Positions 22,096 through 33,767 of a stretch of DNA of 64,000 nucleotides are shown one piece after another (the stretch's first letter is position 1; each line of letters begins with the position of its first letter). The notes under the pieces are model-generated. The model had not been told where the DNA came from, did no database searches, and saw nothing but the letters and a program-made list of their open reading frames with translations. The translations under genes were made by a program, and so were the position numbers. This DNA is from Megaustenia siamemsis (lineage: Eukaryota; Mollusca; Gastropoda; Stylommatophora; Ariophantidae): contig JAVIAB010000160.1 in NCBI GenBank assembly GCA_032433765.1, positions 62,001 to 126,000 on the forward strand, given 5' to 3'.

Positions 22096-23352
22096 CTATT
22101 TCTCCATCTCCAATATTGGTGTTGATTTCATTGCTCCTGTGATGACCCTAAGTGCTTGGTTTTGTACTTTATCCAGTTCTTGAATTGTGGTGTTTGGTGC
22201 TGAGCACCATGCGGATGATCCATATTCTAAATGTGGGCGTATACTCTGTTGGTAAACTTTACTGAGTATTTTCCCACTCGCACCCCATGTGTTTCCACAC
22301 AACTTTCTTAGAATAGCCAATTTCCTCCTTGCTTTTTGGGTTGCCTTATTTATCTGCTGTTTCCAAGATAGTTTGTTATCAAATGTAACTCCGAGATATG
22401 TAGCTTGTATGTCTTCTTTCACAGGCTCATTGTTTATGTAGATGGCTCCTGCTTTTTGTTTTGGGGAGAGTGTGAAAAGTGTAGTACTGCATTTGTCTGT
22501 ATTGATGCTGATACACCATCTATTTGTCCATGAATTCAGTGCATTCATAGCTCTTTGTAGCAATTTGGAAGCCACTGTTGCATACTCCTCTGTGCACCAC
22601 ATTACCAAGTCATCTGCATACATTGCCACTTTGATGCCATGTGGTAGTTCAGTAACTAGGTCATTGATGTAGATCAGAAAAAGTGTTGGAGATAGTACCC
22701 CTCCCTGTGGAACGCCCTGGCGCAATAAGACCTTCTTACTCTTAAGACCATCCAGTTGCACTCTGGCTCTCCTGTTATGCAGGTATGTTTTGACCCATTT
22801 GTACATCCTGCCATATACTCCATAATTTCTCAGTTTCTTCAAAAGCCCTTCCTTCCATACCTTATCAAATGCTTTCTTTAGGTCTATCCATACTGCTAGT
22901 ACCAGTTTCTTTTCTTGAAACGCATCTTCAATTTCCTGGGAAAGATAGGTTGCTTGATCTTCGGTAGACTAACAGGTAGAGTAACACTGTGTAAAGCCTG
23001 CTTGTTGTGGGACAAGGAGATTTTCACTTTCCAGGTACCACTGCAGTCTGAGATTGATTATACGTTCAATTGTTTTACACAAACAGCTTGTAAGGCTGAT
23101 TGGTCTATAGCTGGATGTCATTGAACCATCTTTTCCTGGCTTTAGTAATGGTATCATAATTGCTTCTCTCCATGCCTGTGGCACTCTACCTGTGATCCAG
23201 CAAATGTTGTAGATCTGCAGTAGTTTTGCTTTAGCTGCAGTTCCCAAGTTCTTAATCATTTCATTGAACACTCCATCACTGCCTGGTGACTTTTTCATTT
23301 TTAATTTGGATATTGCCAGCTCTAGCTCTCTTTGTGTAATGGGTATTTCCAT
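22096..23352 (-). pseudogene. LINE-E reverse transcriptase domain, two frames
   Basis: The first frame (23352-22969) has KMKKSPGSDGVFNEMIKNLG, IMIPLLKPGKDGS and YRPISLTSCLCKTIERIINL. After a frameshift near 22970, AVWIDLKKAFDKV brings the first catalytic aspartate. The next frame (22842-22096) has VPQGGVLSPTLFLIYINDLV and AMYADDLVMW (YADD at 22609-22620). It then has the thumb ATYLGVTFDNKLSWKQQINK and RPHLEYGSSAWC. All catalytic residues are present, so inactivation is by frameshift only and looks fairly recent. Confidence 0.85.
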
Positions 23353-23999
23353 GACTTCATGTGCAGTCTCTTCTTGGCTTGCATTTTGTTGTTTTAAACG
23401 GGTCTCTTGTCATTTTTCTAGGCTAATTTCAATATTATTGTCATTTGCAAAGGAGTCTGCAAAGTAATTTGGTGCATGTTTACCTGTTAGAATGTTTCCA
23501 TCCTTCTTCAGTGTAATTTTGGTGTTCCTTTCTGTACCCTCATCATTCAGCTGTTTTACAAGCTTCCACACTTTTCTTGTGTCTCGTTCGAGATTCAAGG
23601 ACTCTGTTTTCTCTTTCCAGCTTCTCCGTCTGGCTTGTAGTTTAGCCCGTTGAAATTTGGCTTTAGCATGCTGGTAGTTATTGTGGTGTTCTTGGCAAGG
23701 GTTATTTTCTGCTTGCTTTCGAGATGTTTCCATGTCATTGTGTAGTTGCTGTAGTTCACTACTCCAGTATGGTTTGTAGTGTTTCCATGCCCCTCTAGGT
23801 ATTGTTTCACTGGCAGCATGTATTATTAGTCTACTGAATTCATGAACTATTTTGTTGATGTCTCTATCTGTATTTATATCTTTAGTCAGTACACTGGTGT
23901 AGTGTTGATACATTTTCCAGTCTGCCTTTTTGTAATTCCATCTGGAGAGAGTGCTGCTCTCCCTGATGGCCTTATTTTGTACCACTAAAAAGACTGGTC

Positions 24000-24807
24000 G
24001 GTGGTCGCTGCCTCCAAGTTGTTTCCCAACAATTCGTGTGATATTCCAATCCAGGTCTGGTGAATGGAAAGCAAGGTCTGGTGTAGATGTGGTATGCCAT
24101 GATCTGGAGTAGAATGTTGGTGGATCTGTTGCCTGGTTCAATAGTATAAGCCCATTGTCATCCTGCCAATTTTCAAGCTCTTCACCTATCTTGTCCATAT
24201 GTTCATAGCCCCAGCTCTGTGAATGCTGTTAAAGTCTCCACATACAATTATTCTTTCTTTTAGTTGTAATTGTGTCTAGTGCTAGTGGGCGGTCACTCGG
24301 ACAGTAGTAATTAAGTAGATGGAAGTCTGTATTTCCTGTCCTGAGGTGCAGTATTTGATATTCCGCCCCATCCATATACACTTCAATCTGACATGCATTA
24401 ATGTTGTTCCTTACAAGAGTCAGTATTCCGCCCTATTGTCTGTTTTTTCTGTCCGATCGGTAGCACTGGTATCCCCTAATCTTCAAGGCTATGTCGTTGT
24501 TTAGATGGGTTTCCTGCAAACAGCATATGCTTATTTGTTCTTCATGCAGGATATTTTCTAATTCTATGTGTTTACTGTACCCATCTCTTTTGCTGTTGAT
24601 GCCTTCAGCATTCCAGTGCATTATTTTGAGTGGTCTTATTTTGGATTGGCCAGTAGCTCTATTCTCTCGCCCCCTGACTCCATAGAGCGGTTGAGAAGGA
24701 TATCCAGTAATAGAGGTTGGGCCCTTTCGAGGCTGAGGGCCCGGCGCTGCACCTGCTTGAGTGTCCATCACAGGGCGAGTGCCATATTGATTTGCGGTTA
24801 TAGACAT
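24000..24807 (-). pseudogene. LINE-E endonuclease domain (APE type), frameshifted
   Basis: The N-terminal motif LKIMHWNAEGINSKRDG starts near 24624 and CCLQETHLNND follows, giving the conserved N and E residues of APE endonucleases. The C-terminal GGSDHRPVFLVV motif (about 24009) supplies the conserved SDH. Between them the frame is broken (about 24200-24430). The missing part reads VRNNINACQIEVYMDGAEYQ and GDFNSIH-like sequence in other frames. The domain would nick target DNA to prime reverse transcription. This copy is inactive unless the breaks are sequencing errors. Confidence 0.8.
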
Positions 24808-25138
24808 ACTTCCATTTGTGTTGAGTGCGTGGCATCCTGATTGTTGTGCGCCTTTTGGCTGGTTGCCTCCGACTTCAGCACTTGAACTTGCTAGAGCAGA
24901 CTGTGGTCTTGCTCGGTTGTAGGAAGGCCTGGCCAGTCTTAGTTTTCAGTCCCTGGTGACTGTTAAGCCCCATCCCCACGACAAGGAGCTGGCCTTGATG
25001 AGGATTTCAACTTATAAAACAAGGAGTCAGACAAGGCTGTGTTCTGTCGCCGGATTTGTTTTAACTTTACAGCGAACATATTATGAGATAAATAGTAGAC
25101 AAAAAAGGAATTGAAGTTAGCGGTCACAACATAAATAA

Positions 25139-25485
25139 ACCGGCCGACCAGCTAAGGGCAGAATCACCCTACAGAAAAGACAATCTGCTGCTTTGCAGGA
25201 AGATTGGGGACAATCAAAGGCTAAGAAAAGCAAACCTGAATAAAATGCTGGCTGAAATCGGATGCATTGGGCCACTTGCGCAGAACACAGTGCAACATTT
25301 TAACAAGTAATCAATCAGACTGGATCTAACAGACTCTAATTATACACAGACCTGAGAAGAGCAATGTGGTCCACGCCCACCTCCCTGGAAAAAAAAAATA
25401 TGGGGCAATCAATTTGTTAAAACAGACAGCTGACTTCATGAGACAGTCTGGAATCCTACTCTCATTGAGTCTTGATCGCAGAGAG
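25139..25485 (+). mobile_element. LINE-F 3' fragment with 10-bp TSD
   Basis: Inserted in LINE-A between copies of acataaataa (25129-25138 and 25486-25495). Encodes the degraded LINE-F C-terminus, including TDLRRAMWSTPTSLE, QTADFMRQSGILL and the terminal SLDRRE segment, as in the 43800-46040 copy. Heavily truncated at the 5' end. Confidence 0.8.
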
Positions 25486-26385
25486 ACATAAATAATTTGC
25501 AATATGTGGATGATACAGTCTTAATAGCAGAGACAGAGAATGAACTACAAGAAATGATAAGACATAATAGTAAATGAAAGCAACAAGAAAGGTCTCAGTC
25601 TGAATAGTAAGAAAACAGAAGTAATGGTCATATCGAAGAAACAATCATCACCAGCATGCAGCATAAAAGTAAACAGGACAAGTTTGAAACAAGTGCAACC
25701 TTTCAAATACTTGGGCACCATAATTACATCGGATGGAAGATGCACCACGGAAATAAAAAGCAGAATAGCTCAGGCCAAAATAGCATTTCAGAAATGAAAA
25801 ATATCTTATGCAACAAATCTATGTCAATAGAAATGAGAAAGAGAGTTCATTGGAGCTATATAGAACCAATTCTGACCTATGGAAGCGAATCATGGACAGT
25901 AGACAAACAAATGAAAAGACGATTAGAGGCCACAGAGATGGGATTTCTCAGAATATTGTTAAAAGTTCCCTGGACAGCTAAAAAGACCAATGAGGAAGTT
26001 CTCAAAGAGGCCAACACAAAAAGGGAGCTCTTAAAAAAACATCAGAAAGAAGCAATCAACATCATTTTTCGGGCACATCATGAGAAGAGGAAAGTTGGAA
26101 TACTTGGTTACAACTGGTAAAATAAAAGGAAAGAGAGATCGCGGACAACAAAGAGAGAAAATACTGGATAGCTTTGTGTCATGGCATGGAAAACAGTCAA
26201 GAACAGAACTGATACGATGCACTGTAGATAGACGATTGTGGAGGGACATGATCGCCTACGCCAACCGGTATGGCACATGATGATGATAATTGATAAATAT
26301 TCTTTTCTTTCTTTCAATAAATATTTAAGACTTGTTAATTTTGCTTTTATTTAAATTACATTTTTTTGTTTGTATAGAGAAGTTT

Positions 26386-26668
26386 CAAATGAAAAGACGA
26401 TATTTGGCCACAGAGATGGGATTTCACAGAAGAATGTTGAAAGTTCACCGGACAGTTAAAAGGACCAATGAGGAAATTCTCAAAGAGGCCAACACAAAAA
26501 GGGAGCTCTTAAAAAACATCAGAAAGAAACAATCAAGAGAAAATACTGGATAGCTTGGTTTCATGGCAAGAAAAACAGTCAACAACAGAACTGATACAAT
26601 GCACTGTAGATAAAAGATTGTGGAAGAATATGATTGCCCACACCAACCGGTATGGTACATGATGATGA
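26386..26668 (+). mobile_element. LINE-A 3' fragment
   Basis: Repeats the last part of the LINE-A just upstream: MKRRYLATEMGFHRRMLKVH, NEEILKEANTKRELLKNI, then, after a deletion of the FFGHIMRRGKLE region, the 3' end and a gatgatgata tail. About 100 bp of AT-rich sequence separates it from the larger copy. Confidence 0.75.
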
Positions 26669-26960
26669 TAGATTGAACAAGCTTGGTGATAGGATGCATC
26701 CCTGTCTTACTCCTCTTTTTATATCAATAGGTGTAGAGTTCTCTTTATTATGTTGTATTAATACTGTTTCCTACCAGTATAAATTACATATTATTTGTAT
26801 GTCTCTTTTATCTAGATGTATATCTTTTAGGCATTCTATAAGTTGTTTAGGATATATTCTATCAAAAGCTTTGGTGTAGTCTATGAAGCAGGCATATATT
26901 GGTTTGTTTAATTCTGTGTACTTTTTGATTTATGTACAACAACATTAGGATTGCTCGAGG
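26669..26960 (-). mobile_element. LINE-B internal RT fragment
   Basis: The minus strand encodes the segment around IKQTNICLLHRLHQSFDRIY, QLIECLKDIHLD and IKRGVRQGCILSPSLF-like sequence, matching 34350-34590 of the plus-strand LINE-B. Both ends are truncated. It abuts the 3' end of another minus-strand LINE-B at 26962. Confidence 0.7.
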
Positions 26961-27244
26961 CCCAATCATCATCATTGAGTGCCATCTCCGCAATGAAGGT
27001 TGGCTACCATGGAGCGCCATTCTGCTCTGTCTCTTGCTTTGATGGTGCAGGTTGTCATAGGCTGATTTGTCCATCTTTTGATGTTAGTCTTGGTCTGCCT
27101 CTGCCTCTTTTACCTTGTATTTTCCCCTCCAGGATTACTTTTAGTAGGCTAGTGTGTCTTTTAATATGGCCCAAAAATCACATTTGTCTTGTTTGAATTG
27201 TGCTTAGTAGTTCTCTTTTCATTTTTAGTTGTTTAAAGACTTCA

Positions 27245-27676
27245 CCAACTTTGTGCTATGAAAGTCAAACATGGACCCTTTCTAAATCACATTTAAGAAA
27301 GATCAATACATGTGAGATGCGTTGCTTGAGAAAAGTAACAAACAACACAAGAAGAGATAGAATACCAAATGAAACCATAAGAAAAATAGTAGGAACAAAA
27401 CCCTGCCAAGAATATATAGAACAACAACAACTTAAATGGTTTGGCCACCTGGTCAGAATGAATCCTTACCAATCACCATCAAGGGCGTTCTTCTCAAGAA
27501 TGCATGGAAAAAGACCAAGAGGAAGACCCAGAAGAAGATGGATAGATGCAGTGACAGAGACATGTAACAACAAAGGAAAATCACTAATTCAGACAATTCG
27601 AGCAGCACAAGAACGACAAATGATATAAACCATGACACCTTTTTGGTATCAGTGAAAAAGAGAAAAGAAGAAGAAG
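27245..27676 (+). mobile_element. LINE-C-type 3' fragment with TSD, inside LINE-B
   Basis: Encodes PTLCYESQTWTLSKSHLRKI, MRCLRKVTNNTRRDRIPNET, QQQLKWFGHLVRMNPYQSPS and KRPRGRPRRRWIDAVTETCN, the C-terminal region of a LINE-C relative, ending in an AAG-rich tail. Flanked by aaagacttca (27235-27244 and 27677-27686). The joined host sequence restores LINE-B. Confidence 0.85.
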
Positions 27677-28181
27677 AAAGACTTCATCACTTATTTTCTT
27701 TTCCTTCCATCTAATTCTACCTATTCTTCTATATATATCCACATTTCAAAGGCTTCAATTTTCTGTTCCGTTTTCTGGTCTAATGTCCATGTTTCTGCAC
27801 CATATAGGAATATTGAGAAGATGTAACATTTTGCTATTCTTAGTTTTAGCCCTGGTGTTATTTGTTTTGATGTTAGTATGTTCTTCATGACATTAAAATT
27901 ACTTTTTGCCATTCCTATTCTTTTGTTTATTTCAGTTGTAAATTTTCCATCACTGGTTATAGTATGTCCAAGGTAGTTGTAGTTCTGAACTGTCTCCAGG
28001 TCTATTCCTTCAATTTTTATATCCACTTGTGGGTTTTGAGTATTTTCTTTGTTTATGATCATAGTTTTAGTCTTTTTGATATTTATATCTAGTCCATATT
28101 TTTTGCTTGTCATGTTTATTTCATTAAGCAATTGTTGTAGATCTTTGGGATTTTCTGCTAGTAGTACATTATCGTCAGCAT

Positions 28182-28437
28182 TAAAAAAAAAAGTACCCCC
28201 GTCACACCAAGTGGCGTATAGGGAAAATATGGTGTTAGTGACCCTATATTTTACAGACCTTCAGCACATGATTTTTGGGGTAATGTGGTCAGTTTTACGC
28301 CCGTACTGCTTTACTTTCCCAGAAAAAAATCCGGTACCCATTTAAGGCTGGGTGTACCCGGAAGCCGTCGGTGGGGATCAAACCCTACCCCTTGTCCGTG
28401 GTAGTCCAGTTCACTAACCACTGAGCTATCGCGTCCA
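28182..28437 (-). mobile_element. tRNA-derived SINE, full length, minus orientation
   Basis: On the minus strand it starts with a tRNA-like head (gcgatagctcagtggttagt, then a gggtttgatccccacc-type B box). The body ends in ccgacc...catgtgctgaaggtc...cgccacttggtgtgacgggg and an A/T-rich tail. It interrupts LINE-B next to the YADD box. About 40 bp of LINE-B appears lost at the junction, and a clean target duplication is not visible. Confidence 0.85.
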
Positions 28438-28619
28438 TTATTTGTAGACCTGGCATCTCTTTGATGATTTTAAAGATTTGCTCAGTGTATAGATTGATCA
28501 AGCTTGGTGATAGGATGCATCCCTGTCTTATTCCTCTTTTTATATCAACGGGTGTAGAATTCTCTTTGTTATATTTTATTATTGCTGTTTGCTCCCAGTA
28601 TAGATTACATATTAGTCGT

Positions 28620-29240
28620 ATCAAGTGTAACAATATTAAAACAGGTAAATGAATTTAAATATTTCGAAACTTTGTTAACCTCAGACGGAAGATGTACAAA
28701 AGAGGTGAGGTGCAGAATGGCTCAGGCAAAAGCAGGTTTCCAAAAAATGAGGAAAATTCTATGCAATCCGTTTTTGACAATAGAAACAAGAAAAAGAGTT
28801 CTTAAATGTTACGTAGAGCAAGTCTTAACATATGGATGCGGATTATGGACAATAGGACAACAGACAAGAAAATCACTGGAGTCTGTAGAAATGTGGTTTT
28901 ACAGAAGAATGTTGAGAATACCATGGACAGCTAAGAAGTGTAATGAAGAGGTTCTGAGAGAGGTCAAAGCAAAAAGAGAGCTAATTTCCAATGTTAGGAA
29001 GAGACAATCATCATTTTTTGGCCATGTAATGAGAAGAGAACAACTTGAATATATTGTAACAACTGGAAAAATTGAGGGACGAAGAGATAGAGGGAAGCAA
29101 AGAGAAAAAATAACAGACAGCTAAAGAGAATGGCTTGGCAGAAGGTCAACAACAGAAATGATAAATAGCTGCTGAGATTGAAAGTTGTGGAGAGACATGA
29201 TCACCTATGCCACTAGGCCCAGTACTTGATGATGATGATG
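28620..29240 (+). mobile_element. LINE-A 3' fragment with 9-bp TSD and (TGA)n tail
   Basis: Flanked by attagtcgt (28611-28619 and 29241-29249) inside LINE-B. Open through most of its length: ILKQVNEFKYFETLLTSDGR, MAQAKAGFQKMRKILCNPFL, EMWFYRRMLRIPWTAKKCNE, SSFFGHVMRREQLEYIVTTG and KIEGRRDRGKQREKITDS. The tail is gatgatgatgatgatt. It starts after the RT palm, so it is a 5'-truncated insertion. Confidence 0.9.
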
Positions 29241-31319
29241 ATTAGTCGTTTGTCCATGTCATCTTGATGTATCTCTTTTAGGCATTCTATATGTTGTTTG
29301 TGATGTACTCTATCAAAAGCTTTGGTGTCGTCTATGATGCAGGCATATATTGGTTTGTTTACTTCTGTGTACTTTTTGATTAATGTTCTCATACAGAATA
29401 TGGCTTCTTTTGTCCCACTATTTTTCCTAAATCCAAATTCCTGCTCATCTAATTCAGTATGATTTTATTCTGAATCCTTCCTTGTATAACTTTTAGCAAG
29501 ATTTTTGTAACATGGCTCATTGGGCTTATTGTTCTAAAGTCAGTGCATTCAACTGCACCATGCCTCTAGGCAATGCAATGAAAGTTGATGTTTTTAGTTC
29601 ATTTGGTATGTATCCTGTATGGTATATGTCGTTGCATATGTCTGTAATCACTTCAATGCTAAAATATTCTAGTGCCTGTATCATCTCTATCTGTATGCTG
29701 TCAGGTCCTGCTGCTTTTCCCTTTTTCATTGTTTTTATAGCTTTTTCCACCTCAGATTTTAAGATTTTATTAGACTGATGTACATTTTATAGCTGGTTTC
29801 TTTTCCCTTTCATCATAAATAATTCTATTATATATTCCTGCCTTCTATTGATAATATCTTTATTGTCTGTTAGCATTTTTCTATTTTTGTTTGCAATACA
29901 TAGATTTTCTGTGGCTTTTTTATTTTTACTAGTCATCCTCTTTATTTCTGTGTTCATCCCTCTTAAATCATGTCTATTTTCCATAGTTTTGTTTTCTAGT
30001 CATCTTTGAGCCAGTCTTCTTTTGTCTTTTTTGCATATTTTGCATGTTTCATTATCTATTTTGCTGTATTTGGTAGTGTTCTTTGCTTATCTTTTTTTTT
30101 CTATTTTTTCAAGGATGGCATCAGTCATCTATTTTTGTTTTTTGTTCTTTTCCTATTTGGGTAAGATGATGCAAGTTACTTGTATGTTTTACTTTATCTA
30201 TTGTCATATGGTTGTAAACTTTTTCTATCTGGATTTTCTCTTCTGTATGGCTCAATCCCTTCTTCTAGCAGCATCTGATATGTGTTCTTTACTTGTATTG
30301 TATGAGTATCTTTAACATCTTTTTTATTTAAAGCTGTTATGTCTAGTGGTACTGTTGATGAATTAGTCTTTTGTTTGTTTCTCATTAGTCTGACTTTCAT
30401 TTTTTTCATTTTCCTGAGTATTACAGGATTGTGATCTGAGTTAATAACTGCTCTTGGATAGGTTTTGGCTTTCTTGACACTGTTACAGAACCTGTTTTCT
30501 ACCATTATGTAATCTATTTGACTCTTCTTCTTATCTCCAGAGCTTTTCCATGTGTTTAGTTTCCTTTTCTCTTGCTCAAAGTAGGTGTTACATATTATCA
30601 GCCTGTTTTCTTCACAGAATTGTATTAATCTTTCTCCTCTGTCATTTCTTTTTCCTAAACCATGATTTCCTATATTGGTCTTAGGACCAATCCTTTCCCT
30701 CCTTAGTATTTACATCACCCATTACAATCAAGATGTGTGTAGATTTCCCTTGCTTCACAACTTTATTTAAATTTTCATAGCATGCTTCTATTTGTTCATC
30801 TGTATAGTCTTGAGTATGTGCATATGTCTATATTACTACTATTTCAAAATGGTTTTGCTTTCATTTTGAGTAGTATAACTCTGTCATTGTATGTCCACTG
30901 GGTACTTATATATCATTGTAGCTCTCTTTTAATTAGTATTTCTACACATTTTTTTTATGTTCTGTTGTGTTGCCAAAATGTATAAATATTAATTTTTTTC
31001 CCTCTATGTATCCACATTCTTTCCTTCTTGCTTCTGTTATGGCTACAATATCTATGTTTAATCATTCTGCTTCTAAAATAAGATTTTCCAGTTTTCCTTC
31101 TTGGTACAGAGTTCTAACTTTCGATATATTTGTAGATCTTTCTTCTGAGATAAGTTTGAATTTCTCTCCATGGCTTTCTTTGGAAACTATTCCAATGATG
31201 AGACTCCAATCTCTTTCTTGGTGGTCAGGCATATTCATCTTTGCTCATTATCATGTTGAAATATTCCCATTTAACAAAACTTTTTACTTCAATATTTTCT
31301 TCTATTAATTGAATAGATA

Positions 31320-31674
31320 TCAGGCTTAGTACTTCTGCAATTTTGCTTCAATTCTCTCATCTGTAAGCTTTCATTTATATTCAACCCAAGCTTGTAGTTA
31401 GCTGATGTCTCCTTGTCTACAACTAATACCCTCCCCCCCCCTTTCCGTGTCTACAGTAAATTGCCCTACAATTTTTAAAATGTAGCTAGCTGTAGCATAT
31501 ATCTCATTACTTACCTTTAACTTTCCAGTTTTGTATTTTATATCTCTCTGCTAGTAACAAAATATATTACAAATTTATCATTCATGGTTCATTTGCCTAT
31601 ATTTTATCTTACACATTTCTATGTGTCCACCTTATATATAATTTATGTTCTTGTGTCTTTAATTACTATTTGAT
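31320..31674. other. AT-rich spacer, nothing recognised
   Basis: Includes a short C-run (about 31432-31442). No frame, repeat or transposon end could be supported. Confidence 0.4.
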
Positions 31675-32135
31675 TCATCTATAATTAATGTCCCACTTGT
31701 GTAATGTCTGTCTTATCTATAATTAATGTCCCACTTGTGTAATGTCTGTCTTGTCTATAATTAATGTCCCACTTGTGTAATGTCTGTCTTGTCTATAATT
31801 AATGTCCCACTTGTGTAATATCTGTCCTGTCATAAATTAATGTCCCACTTGTGTAATGTCTGTCTTGTCTTGTCTATAATTAATGTCCCACTTGTGTAAT
31901 CTCTATGTTGTCTATAATTAATGTCCCACTTGTGTAATGGTTGTCTTGTCTTATCTATAATTAATGTCCCACTTGTGTAATATCTGTCTTGTCTATAATT
32001 AATGTCCCACATGTGTAATATCTGTCTTGTCTATAATTAATGTCACACTTGTGTAATATCTGTCTTGTCTATAATTAATGTCCCACTTGTGTGATGTTTG
32101 CCTTGTCTTGTCTATAATTAATTTCCCACTTGTGT
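31675..32135. repeat. 38-bp minisatellite (second, unrelated family)
   Basis: Units of tctataattaatgtcccact followed by tgtgtaatgtctgtcttg, 38 bp apart (for example ataattaatg at 31681 and 31719), about 12 copies with small indels of the tcttg motif. Confidence 0.9.
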
Positions 32136-32384
32136 AATATCAGTCAAGATTGTTGTTGATTATGATCTTAACATTTCCATGTGGCTACATGTCATTTGAG
32201 ATTAGTCGATGACACTCATAAACTATATATCAATCAAGATTTTTGTTAATTATGGTCCTAATGAGACCTATTTCCATGTGATATGTCATTACAAGTTCTC
32301 TCAATATCTTTTTATGTCACTCAAACCAGTTATTGCCAGGTGCAGTATCATGGTCCAATTATAATAATCTGGTACATTAGTACT
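32136..32384. other. Spacer with two diverged copies of a short segment
   Basis: 'tcagtcaagattgttgttga' (near 32140) and 'tcaatcaagatttttgttaa' (near 32230) look like diverged duplicates of about 90 bp. No gene recognised. Confidence 0.35.
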
Positions 32385-33767
32385 TGACACACAACAAAGT
32401 GTAAAATATCTATTTGTACTTGACACACAACATTAAAATTGTTGATATCTATTTGTATTTGACATACAACATTAAAATTGTTGATATCTATTAGTATTTG
32501 ACATACAACATTAAAATTGTTGAAAACTATTAGTACTTGACACACAACATTAAAATTGTTGATATCGATTAGTACTTGACGTACAACATTAAAATTATTG
32601 ATATCTATTAGTACTTGGCGTACAACATTAAAATTTTTGACATCTATTAGTACTTGACACACAACATTAAAATTTTTGACATCTATTAATATTTGACACA
32701 CAACATTAAAATTGTTGATATCTATTAGTGTTTGACACACAACATTAAAATTGTTGATATCTATTAGTGTTTGACACACAACATTAAAATTGTTGACATT
32801 TATTAGTATTTGACACACAACATTAAAATTGTTGATATCTATTAGTATTTGACACACAACATTAAAATTGTTGACATCTATTAGTATTTGACACAGAACA
32901 TTAAAATTGTTGACATCTATTAGTATTTGACACACAACATTAAAATTGTTGACATCTATTAGTATTTGACACACAACATTAAAATTGTTGACATCTATTA
33001 GTATTTGACACACAACATTAAAATTGTTGACATCTATTAGTATTTGACACAGAACATTAAAATTGTTGACATCTATTAGTATTTGACACACAACATTAAA
33101 ATTGTTGATATCTATTAGTACTTGACATACAACATTAAAATTGTTGATATCTATTAGTACTTGACATACAACAATAAAATTGTCAATATCTATTAGTACT
33201 TGACATACAACATTAAAATTGTCGATATCTATTAGTACTTGACATACAACATTAAAATTGTCGATATCTATTAGTACTTGACATACAACATTAAAATTGT
33301 TGATATCTATTAGTACTTGACATACAACATTAAAATTGTCGATATCTATTAGTACTTGACATACAACATTAAAATTGTCGATATCTATTAGTACTTGACA
33401 TACAACATTAAAATTGTTGATATCTATTAGTACTTAACATACAACATTAAAATTGTCGATATCTATTAGTATTTGACACACAAAATTAAAATTGTCGATA
33501 TCTATTAGTACTTGACATACAACATTAAAATTGTCGATATCTATTAGTACTTGATATACAACATTAAAATTGTCGATATCTATTAGTACTTGACATACAA
33601 CATTTAAATTGTTGATATCTATTAGTACTTGGCATACAACATTAAAATTGTCGATATCTATTAGTACTTGACATACAACATTTAAATTGTTGATATCTAT
33701 TAGTACTTGGCATACAACATTAAAATTGTCGATATCTATTAGTACTTGATACACAACATTAAAAGTT
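32385..33767. repeat. 39-bp minisatellite, left block
   Basis: About 35 units of 39 bp: ttaaaattgttgatatctat followed by tagtacttgacatacaaca (spacing confirmed at 33182 and 33221). Variant types (ttgtcgata, ttgttgaca, gtatttgacacac) are clustered along the array. As 39 is 13 codons, the minus strand stays open as DINNFNVVCQILI repeats (247 and 106 codons). There is no evidence that this is translated. Confidence 0.95.

Larger units (their letters stand above)
20798..25003 (-). mobile_element. LINE-E, near full length (EN-RT-RNase H), with 10-bp TSD
   Basis: A 4.2-kb element inserted into LINE-A and flanked by the perfect duplication atttcaactt (20788-20797 and 25004-25013). Its 3' end is at the left and carries a (GATA)n tail. 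The 5' end begins cctcatcaaggccagctcct. It encodes endonuclease, reverse transcriptase and RNase H in one direction, interrupted by a few frameshifts. An ORF1 is not evident: only about 200 bp precede the first endonuclease-containing frame. An RNase H domain places it among I-supergroup-like LINEs, by family knowledge. Confidence 0.9.
20164..26290 (+). mobile_element. LINE-A composite, split by LINE-E and LINE-F insertions
   Basis: One LINE-A reads through three blocks. Block 1 (20164-20797) holds the RT N-terminal half: HMKRGKAPG, DLLKSIFVAIPKKSSATDCE, HRTISLMSHMMKLLLRIIMR, EEQCGFVEGKGTNNAIYILR, CFIDYT, ending RINNQTGQFQL. Block 2 (25004-25138) continues IKQGVRQGCVLSPDLF and VSGHNINK. Block 3 (25486-26290) has YVDDTVLIAETENELQEMI, FKYLGTIITSDGRC, EPILTYGSESWT, VPWTAKKTNEEVL, TTGKIKGKRDRGQQREK and the (TGA)n tail at 26277-26288. 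The joins are marked by duplicated target sites. Stops occur in every block, and YADD reads YVDD (25503-25514). Confidence 0.85.
26962..31320 (-). mobile_element. LINE-B, long composite (endonuclease to 3' end) with three insertions
   Basis: The longest LINE-B. From right to left it contains a degraded APE-type endonuclease (about 31240-30200). This includes IVAITEARRKECGYIEGKKI-like, SQIDYIMVENRF and NSDHNPVILRKMKKMKVRLM. The linker follows (MTSKNKKATENLC, NRKMLTDNKDIINRRQEYII; 29984-29787), then RT motifs (KTMKKGKAAGPDSIQIEMIQ; 29750-29526), KKYGLDINIKKTKTMIINKE and NYNYLGHTITSDGKF (28131-27721). The 3' end is the EWRSMVAN-type region, with its catcatcat tail at about 26968. Insertions of LINE-C (27245-27676), SINE (28182-28437) and LINE-A (28620-29240) interrupt it, and stops are frequent. 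Confidence 0.8.
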
